Of a DNA stretch of 6,450 nucleotides, positions 1-4,615 are shown one piece after another. Every line of letters starts with the position of its first letter. The stretch's first letter is position 1. The DNA comes from Chlorobiales bacterium (lineage in GTDB: Bacteria; Bacteroidota; Chlorobiia; Chlorobiales; Chlorobiaceae), in contig JAKSCY010000158.1 in assembly GCA_022360355.1 (NCBI GenBank), forward strand, positions 1 through 6,450. The letters are read 5' to 3'. The position numbers and the translations under genes were made by a program. The notes beneath the pieces were generated by a model that saw only the letters and a program-made list of their open reading frames with translations, was not told the origin of the DNA and did no database searches.

Positions 1-108
1 ATGTTTTCTTGAAAAAAACGCAAAATCCGTAACAGCCCCTCTGATTGCAACAAAATATTAATATTTAGTAGTTTTTTTAAATATTTCACATAACACAGAC
101 ACGGACAC
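1..108 (+). promoter_or_regulatory. AT-rich upstream region of kdsD with a palindrome
   Basis: This stretch has no supportable gene and is strongly AT-rich just ahead of kdsD. Positions 53-66 form a perfect 14-bp palindrome, AAATATTAATATTT, and its half-site recurs as AAATATTT at 79-86. A TTGCAA at 45-50 resembles a -35 box, but no good -10 lies 16-18 bases after it, so I cannot assign a sigma-70 promoter. The region probably includes the kdsD promoter, perhaps with an A/T-tract activator site. The only Shine-Dalgarno-like bases are a weak GGA at 103-105. The left window edge may cut off further control sequence. Confidence 0.3.
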
Positions 109-1089
109 ATGGCATTATCTCAGGACAGGCAAGCAGTGCTGGATACAGGAAGAAACATTATACTCAGGGAAGCCGCTTCGCTTTCCCGTATTGCTGAACT
201 GCTTGACCGGAATTTTTATTCCGCCATAGAGCTTCTCAGCCAATGCAGGGGTAAAGTCATTATTTCCGGCATGGGGAAATCCGGCATAATCGGTCAGAAA
301 ATAGCCGCAACACTTGCGTCGACGGGCACTACAGCGCTTTTCATGCATCCTGCTGAAGCTGCGCACGGTGATCTGGGCGTTGTTTCGAAAGACGATGTCG
401 TCCTGTGCCTCTCGAAAAGCGGCATGACCGAAGAACTCAACTTCATCCTTCCCGCGCTGAGAAAAATCGGTGTTTCAATTGTCGCGTTCACCGGCAATAA
501 ACGATCATATCTTGCAGAGAAAGCCGATATCGTTCTTGATGTGAGTGTAGAGCAGGAAGCCTGCCCTTTCGACCTTGCTCCGACGACATCGACCACCACT
601 ATGCTCGCCATGGGTGATGCACTGGCAATATGCCTGATGCAGGAAAAGCAGTTCACACACCGGGATTTTGCCATAACCCACCCCAAAGGCTCTCTTGGCA
701 AACGGCTTACCATGAAAGTTTCCGACATCATGGTCAGGTCGGATGCCCTGCCTCTTGTTCTTGAAACAGCCCGCCTCACAGACCTTATTCTTGAAATGAC
801 ATCAAAACGTTTTGGAGTCAGCGGCGTCGTCGATGACGCAGGAAGGCTTTCAGGGATATTTACCGATGGCGATCTTCGCAGGCTCATTCACAGCAAAAGA
901 GACTTTCTTTCGTTACAGGCACAGGATGTCATGACGAAAGATCCAAAAACAGTCTCTGCAGATACCTTGGCGGAAAAATGCCTCAGGATTCTTGAAACCC
1001 ACAGGATAACCCAGTTGCTCGTCTGTGACAAAGAAAACCGCCCTGTCGGCCTGATTCATATTCACGACCTGATTACCCTGGGACTGTGA
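109..1089 (+). CDS. kdsD: D-arabinose-5-phosphate isomerase (KdsD/KpsF/GutQ family)
   Basis: The 326-residue protein interconverts D-ribulose 5-phosphate and D-arabinose 5-phosphate in the cytoplasm, the first step toward KDO, the inner-core sugar of lipopolysaccharide. An N-terminal SIS (sugar isomerase) domain spans about residues 30-180, with GMGKSG at 54-59, HPAEAAHGDLG at 80-90, the phosphate-binding LSKSG at 101-105 and APTTSTTTMLAMGDA at 157-171. Residues matching the E. coli KdsD active-site set K59/E111/E152/H193 are all present with a constant offset of two: K57, E109, E150, H191. Two CBS domains follow (about 205-262 and 271-326), each after a DIM or DVM motif. Length is normal for the family. 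The ATG at 109 is used because MALSQDRQ leads into the first helix, although the ribosome site is weak. No other KDO gene is visible here. Paralogues such as GutQ share this architecture, so the pathway assignment rests on family knowledge. Confidence 0.93.
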   Translation: MALSQDRQAVLDTGRNIILREAASLSRIAELLDRNFYSAIELLSQCRGKVIISGMGKSGIIGQKIAATLASTGTTALFMHPAEAAHGDLGVVSKDDVVLCLSKSGMTEELNFILPALRKIGVSIVAFTGNKRSYLAEKADIVLDVSVEQEACPFDLAPTTSTTTMLAMGDALAICLMQEKQFTHRDFAITHPKGSLGKRLTMKVSDIMVRSDALPLVLETARLTDLILEMTSKRFGVSGVVDDAGRLSGIFTDGDLRRLIHSKRDFLSLQAQDVMTKDPKTVSADTLAEKCLRILETHRITQLLVCDKENRPVGLIHIHDLITLGL

Positions 1090-1113
1090 GTAGTGACGAG
1101 CAATGAATCAGGC
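1049..1113. repeat. 11-bp inverted repeat at the kdsD/sucD convergent junction
   Basis: GCCTGATTCAT at 1049-1059, inside the last codons of kdsD, is the exact reverse complement of ATGAATCAGGC at 1103-1113 in the 29-bp gap before the end of sucD. The arms are separated by 43 bases. A G-U pair (1048/1114) could extend the stem in kdsD RNA. Lying between two convergent genes, it could help end transcription from both sides. The loop is long and no T-tract follows either arm, so it is not a classical intrinsic terminator. No other terminator candidate was found in the gap. Confidence 0.3.
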
Positions 1114-1118
1114 TACAG

Positions 1119-2021
1119 TCAGGCCTTCCCCAATGCTTCGAGCATCGCATCACCGATATCAGCAGGGTTCTCGACAACATGAATACCGGCCTTCTCCATT
1201 GCCGTGATTTTGTCTTCCGCAGTACCTTTGCCACCCGATACAATTGCGCCTGCGTGCCCCATTCTCCGTCCGGGCGGCGCAGTACGCCCTGCGATAAAGC
1301 CGACAACCGGTTTTTTAAAGTGCTTTTTAATATATTCCGCAGCTTCCTCTTCAGCGCTGCCGCCGATTTCTCCGATCATGATAAGGCCCTCCGTCTCGTC
1401 ATCTTTGGCAAACAGCTTTATTGCATCGATAAAACGGGTGCCGATGATAGGATCGCCGCCGATACCGATGCATGTCGACTGTCCCAGACCAACTCTCGTC
1501 AGTTGATGCACGGCTTCGTAAGTCAGTGTTCCGCTCCGGGAAACAACCCCTATTGACCCTTTTTTATGGATGAAGCCGGGCATGATACCAACTTTGGCTT
1601 CATCAGGAGTTATCACTCCGGGGCAGTTGGGACCGACAAGCACGGCATCTTTTTCCTGAACATAGTTATAGGCCTTCATCATGTCGTTAACCGGAATTCC
1701 TTCGGTAATACAGATGATTACCTTCAAACCTGCATCGGCTGCTTCCATGATTGCATCTGCAGCAAATGGAGCGGGAACAAAAATAACCGATGCGTTCGCA
1801 CCGGCAATTTCGACAGCATCCTTTACGGTATTGTACACCGGCACAGGACGCAAGAATGTGTCGCGGTCATTTCCCCTGTACTCCAGCCCGCCCTTGCCGG
1901 GGGTCACGCCGGCAACAACATTCGTCCCGTATTCAAGAATCTGTGATGTGTGAAAGGTTCCTTCTCCGCCTGTAATACCCTGAACAACAAGCCGGGTATC
2001 CTTATTGACTAATACGCTCAT
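1119..2021 (-). CDS. sucD: Succinyl-CoA synthetase (succinate-CoA ligase), alpha subunit
   Basis: The 300-residue subunit binds CoA and carries the phospho-histidine of succinyl-CoA synthetase, which interconverts succinate + CoA + NTP and succinyl-CoA + NDP + phosphate. The N-terminal CoA-binding Rossmann domain shows [10 protein letters not shown] (15-24) and GVTPGKGG (38-45). The ligase domain has PNCPG (131-135), SRSGTLTYE (161-169) and [15 protein letters not shown] (245-259), where H256 corresponds to the phosphorylated His246 of E. coli. Length fits the family. The frame stays open for 27 more codons upstream, but [15 protein letters not shown] is the standard family N-terminus, and a purine-rich stretch (AGAAAAG) precedes this ATG. 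The beta subunit gene sucC is not adjacent, so the partner must be encoded elsewhere. gatA lies 98 bp upstream on the same strand and may share a transcript. In a green sulfur bacterium the enzyme would run toward succinyl-CoA in the reductive TCA cycle, which is inferred from the host guess. Confidence 0.95.
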   Translation of the reverse strand: MSVLVNKDTRLVVQGITGGEGTFHTSQILEYGTNVVAGVTPGKGGLEYRGNDRDTFLRPVPVYNTVKDAVEIAGANASVIFVPAPFAADAIMEAADAGLKVIICITEGIPVNDMMKAYNYVQEKDAVLVGPNCPGVITPDEAKVGIMPGFIHKKGSIGVVSRSGTLTYEAVHQLTRVGLGQSTCIGIGGDPIIGTRFIDAIKLFAKDDETEGLIMIGEIGGSAEEEAAEYIKKHFKKPVVGFIAGRTAPPGRRMGHAGAIVSGGKGTAEDKITAMEKAGIHVVENPADIGDAMLEALGKA

Positions 2022-2119
2022 ACTATTTTCTTTTCTGAGTTGGTATATAAAAGATTGTTGATTTGTTGAAACTGTTCTGTTTTTTTCGGGACCCGGAATC
2101 AATATTCCCTATGCACCTG
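2022..2119 (-). promoter_or_regulatory. gatA-sucD intergenic region, possible sucD promoter
   Basis: The 98 bp between the gatA stop and the sucD start are AT-rich on the sucD side. On the minus strand, TATATA (2049-2044) could be a -10, but the hexamer 17 bases upstream, GTTTCA, matches TTGACA at only three positions. Two direct repeats of TCAACAA with an 8-bp period (plus-strand 2055-2061 and 2063-2069) sit in the would-be spacer. A near-palindrome, TTCGGGACCCGGAA, occupies plus-strand 2086-2099. It is followed by A rather than T on the sense side, so it is not a terminator of gatA. Read-through from gatA is equally plausible. Confidence 0.22.
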
Positions 2120-3553
2120 TTATCCCTTTTGCATTTTTTGAATTTTTCTCGCCACTCCGAGCAGCTTCCCTTCATCAAAGAAATCACCAATAAGCTGAAG
2201 ACCTACCGGAAGCCCGGAGCCATCAAAACCTGCCGGTACGCTGATCGCCGGCATCCCTGCAATGCTTGCCGGCACCGTAAACACATCGGCAAGATACATC
2301 TCCAGCGGGTCGTCCATTTTATCGCCTATTCCGAAAGGAGGAAACGGAGACGTCGGACCGGCGATAATGTCCACCTTGTTCAACGCTTCCTGGTATCTGT
2401 TCAGAAAAACCCTTCTGACCTGCTGGGCTTTTTTGTAATAGGTGTCGTAATAGCCGGCGGAAAGCACATAGGTACCAAGCATGATTCTGCGCTGTACTTC
2501 GCTGCCGAACCCTTCGGTTCTCGAGTTCACATACATGTGCCCAAGATCCTCGGCGTCCGCCGAACGATAACCATATCTCGCTCCGTCGAAACGGGCCAGA
2601 TTGGAAGAAGCTTCAGCGGTTGTGAGAATATAGTACGCGGCAATCGCATAATCACTTTCAGGCAGTGTAATTGCCACCAGCTCGGCACCGGCTTCCTGCA
2701 ATTCGTCAAGGCGGTTCCTGACCACCGAGGCAACTCCCTGATCAAGACTTTCCGGGAAATATTCTTTAGGAATGCCGATTTTCAACCCCTTTATCGATAC
2801 AGTATCCATCTCCCGGGCATAATCGGGAACAGCGTGATGAGACGACGTCGTATCAGCCTCGTCTTTTCCCGCGATTACATTCAGTACAAGTGCGGCATCG
2901 TCGCAATTTTTCGAGAGCACACCTATCTGATCAAACGAAGAGCCAAATGCAACCAGGCCGTAGCGGGAGATTCTGCCATACGTAGGTTTCAAACCGACCA
3001 CATTGCAAAAACCCGCAGGCTGTCTGACGGAACCGCCGGTATCGGAACCAAGAGCAACCATAGCAAGGTCTCCGGCAACAGCGGCGGCGGAACCGCCCGA
3101 ACTGCCTCCCGGAACCCTTGATTCGTCATACGGGTTGGGAACCGGCCCGAAAGCTGAATTCTCGTTGGAGCTCCCCATGGCAAACTCGTCCATGTTGACT
3201 TTGCCAAGAAAGACCGCATCCTCGGCAAGAAGCCTCTCTACGGCAGTGGCATTGTAAACAGCCGTATAATTGGACAGAATCCCTGAAGCACAGGTAAGCG
3301 GAGAGCCCTTGACAGACAAGTTATCCTTTATAGCCATAGGCAGCCCAAAAAGCCTGCCCGGTGACAAGCCTGCTTCAAGTTTCCTGTCAAGTTCCCTTGC
3401 CCGCTCCAGAGCACCATCGTTAAAAACCGTTATATAAACATTCCGGTGTTGGTTTTCCCGGATTCGCTCCAGGTACTCAAGCACTGCTGCCTCGCAGCTG
3501 ATTTCACGATCAAGAAGACTTTTGCGCAGGTTCTGATATGAGGAGAAATGCAC
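2120..3553 (-). CDS. gatA: Aspartyl/glutamyl-tRNA amidotransferase subunit A
   Basis: GatA is the amidase of the GatCAB complex. It releases ammonia from glutamine, which GatB uses to turn Glu-tRNA(Gln), and often Asp-tRNA(Asn), into the amidated form. The 477-residue protein has the amidase-signature fold. The Ser-cisSer-Lys triad is complete: K76 in [10 protein letters not shown]151 in [11 protein letters not shown] and S175 in [12 protein letters not shown], matching K79/S154/S178 of the Staphylococcus aureus enzyme at a constant offset. The glutamine-binding segment [16 protein letters not shown] begins at 355. I chose the GTG at 3553-3551 because it gives MHFSSYQNL, the family N-terminus. 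The frame is open to another GTG at 3613 (20 residues longer), and neither has a clear ribosome site. The sequence TSPFPPF at 401-407 departs from the usual TTPTPAF-like form, and the C-terminal tail is slightly short. gatB and gatC are absent from the window. Confidence 0.93.
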   Translation of the reverse strand: MHFSSYQNLRKSLLDREISCEAAVLEYLERIRENQHRNVYITVFNDGALERARELDRKLEAGLSPGRLFGLPMAIKDNLSVKGSPLTCASGILSNYTAVYNATAVERLLAEDAVFLGKVNMDEFAMGSSNENSAFGPVPNPYDESRVPGGSSGGSAAAVAGDLAMVALGSDTGGSVRQPAGFCNVVGLKPTYGRISRYGLVAFGSSFDQIGVLSKNCDDAALVLNVIAGKDEADTTSSHHAVPDYAREMDTVSIKGLKIGIPKEYFPESLDQGVASVVRNRLDELQEAGAELVAITLPESDYAIAAYYILTTAEASSNLARFDGARYGYRSADAEDLGHMYVNSRTEGFGSEVQRRIMLGTYVLSAGYYDTYYKKAQQVRRVFLNRYQEALNKVDIIAGPTSPFPPFGIGDKMDDPLEMYLADVFTVPASIAGMPAISVPAGFDGSGLPVGLQLIGDFFDEGKLLGVARKIQKMQKG

Positions 3554-3632
3554 TACTCTGATTTCAATGAATTGTTGTGACCGGATATACCCAAACGATG
3601 ACGCTATACGCACCTCGGCGGAAATGTTTGGC

Positions 3633-3661
3633 TTGTATAATAATAAATAACTGTATATAAT
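3633..3661 (+). promoter_or_regulatory. Candidate sigma-70-type promoter of uppS-bamA
   Basis: TTGTAT (3633-3638) is followed after 17 bases by a perfect TATAAT (3656-3661). A start site near 3668 would leave about 80 bases of leader before the uppS ATG at 3750. A second perfect TATAAT at 3636-3641 has no recognisable -35 box. The -35 box is weak (TTG only), so the call rests on the -10 and the spacing. Confidence 0.42.
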
Positions 3662-3665
3662 TCAA
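3637..3665 (-). promoter_or_regulatory. Candidate sigma-70-type promoter of gatA
   Basis: On the minus strand, TTGAAT (3665-3660) is followed after exactly 17 bases by TATTAT (3642-3637), matching the -35 and -10 consensus at 4/6 and 5/6. Transcription would begin near 3630. That gives a leader of about 77 bases to the GTG at 3553, or about 17 bases to the GTG at 3613. This pair overlaps the uppS promoter candidate on the other strand almost exactly. The region is AT-rich, so chance matches are possible. Confidence 0.45.
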
Positions 3666-3723
3666 TTTCATGTATTCTGATACCCGCTGAAAAGTGTGGC
3701 TTTGTTTTCCGGCTGCAAAGGCA

Positions 3724-3817
3724 AGGAACAATGATGGAACGGACGTTTAATGTCTCGAATGTCAACTATGGATTTTTCTGCTGCATTTACATCCCGCTGG
3801 TTCAAGTCTGCAAGTGA
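3724..3817 (+). other. Small ORF with good ribosome site, overlapping the start of uppS
   Basis: AGGA at 3724-3727 lies six bases ahead of an ATG at 3734 (three ahead of the ATG at 3731), the best Shine-Dalgarno spacing in this region. The frame from 3731 runs 28 codons (MMERTFNVSNVNYGFF...) to a TGA at 3815-3817. It lies in a different frame from uppS and overlaps its first 68 bases. The second half is hydrophobic and Cys-rich (GFFCCIYIPLV). It could be a translated leader peptide that tunes uppS translation, a mark of a nearby frameshift, or chance. I recognise no family. Confidence 0.2.
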
Positions 3818-4592
3818 TCCCCAAGACGAACACATCCGTCATACTCTTAAGGCCACCGGTGACCTTCCCGGACATATTGCAATCATTATGGATGGTAACG
3901 GCAGATGGGCAAGACAAAAAGGTAAAACCCGCATCGAAGGACACATTGCGGGTGTCGATGCTGTGAGAGACGTGGTTGAAGCCTGTGCTCAACTGGACAT
4001 ACGCTACCTTACCCTGTTTACCTTTTCAACGGAGAACTGGAAACGGCCTGAAAAAGAGATTTCCTCGCTCATGCAGCTCCTGATAAAAGTACTGCAGAAA
4101 GAGACAAGGACACTTTATCGTAACAATGTACGGCTTCATGTTATCGGCAATACTTCACAGTTACCAAAAAAAGTCAGGGAAACACTTAACGAAACTGTAG
4201 AACTCACAAAAAACAATACAGGGCTTACGCTATGCATTGCGTTGAGTTATAGTGGAAAATGGGATATCTTACAGGCGTGCAAGGCAATCAGTCGAGAAAT
4301 AGCGGCAGGAGAAATCTCCCCTGACGAGATTGACGAACGCCTTGTAGATGCGTTTCTTTCAACCAGAGGTATGCCGGAGCCTGAACTGCTCATACGAACA
4401 AGCGGTGAATTTCGTATCAGCAACTTTCTTTTATGGCAAAGTGCCTATTCGGAAATATATTTCACCAACATCTACTGGCCCGATTTCCGTCGAAGCCAGT
4501 TGTACGATGCCATAAGGGATTTCCAGAAACGAGAACGCCGTTTCGGTCTGACGAGTGAACAACTAAAAGACAAAAAAGCTTTACAAGACTGA
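3750..4592 (+). CDS. uppS: Isoprenyl transferase (undecaprenyl diphosphate synthase)
   Basis: This cis-prenyltransferase adds isopentenyl units to farnesyl diphosphate. The resulting C55 undecaprenyl diphosphate becomes the lipid carrier for peptidoglycan, O-antigen and other surface glycans. It acts at the cytoplasmic face of the inner membrane. The 280-residue protein shows IAIIMDGNGRWA (43-54) with catalytic D48, FSTENWKRP (92-100), LSYSGKWDI (165-173) and a full family signature ELLIRTSGEFRISNFLLWQ (212-230), then EIYF and WPDF near the end. LSYSGKW replaces the NYGGR form of proteobacterial enzymes, a variant I associate with Bacteroidota/Chlorobiota. The ATG at 3750 is used because an in-frame stop at 3732 limits extension and GGA sits six bases upstream. 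ATGs at 3759 and 3768 are alternatives. The first 35 residues are poorly conserved. It is followed after 23 bp by bamA, likely in one operon. Confidence 0.95.
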   Translation: MSRMSTMDFSAAFTSRWFKSASDPQDEHIRHTLKATGDLPGHIAIIMDGNGRWARQKGKTRIEGHIAGVDAVRDVVEACAQLDIRYLTLFTFSTENWKRPEKEISSLMQLLIKVLQKETRTLYRNNVRLHVIGNTSQLPKKVRETLNETVELTKNNTGLTLCIALSYSGKWDILQACKAISREIAAGEISPDEIDERLVDAFLSTRGMPEPELLIRTSGEFRISNFLLWQSAYSEIYFTNIYWPDFRRSQLYDAIRDFQKRERRFGLTSEQLKDKKALQD

Positions 4593-4615
4593 TCATAACA
4601 ACGATGTGCACTTTC

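Noticed and set aside
294..887. A 197-codon open frame on the minus strand, antisense to kdsD
   Set aside because: It is Ser/Arg-rich with no family motif, and its opposite strand encodes a complete SIS-CBS protein.
2086..2099. TTCGGGACCCGGAA as a terminator after gatA
   Set aside because: The arms have almost no loop, and on the gatA sense strand the element is followed by a run of A rather than T.
2022..2102. A 27-residue N-terminal extension of sucD (start at 2102)
   Set aside because: The added residues do not look like the family, whereas [11 protein letters not shown] matches the usual N-terminus. The extension would consume most of the gap before gatA.
2063..3121. A 352-codon open frame on the plus strand, antisense to gatA
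   Set aside because: It reads as a basic, His/Arg-rich product with no recognisable motif, and it lies wholly opposite a strongly conserved gatA with an intact catalytic triad. It also crosses the sucD-gatA gap without its own ribosome site. It is a shadow of gatA codon use.
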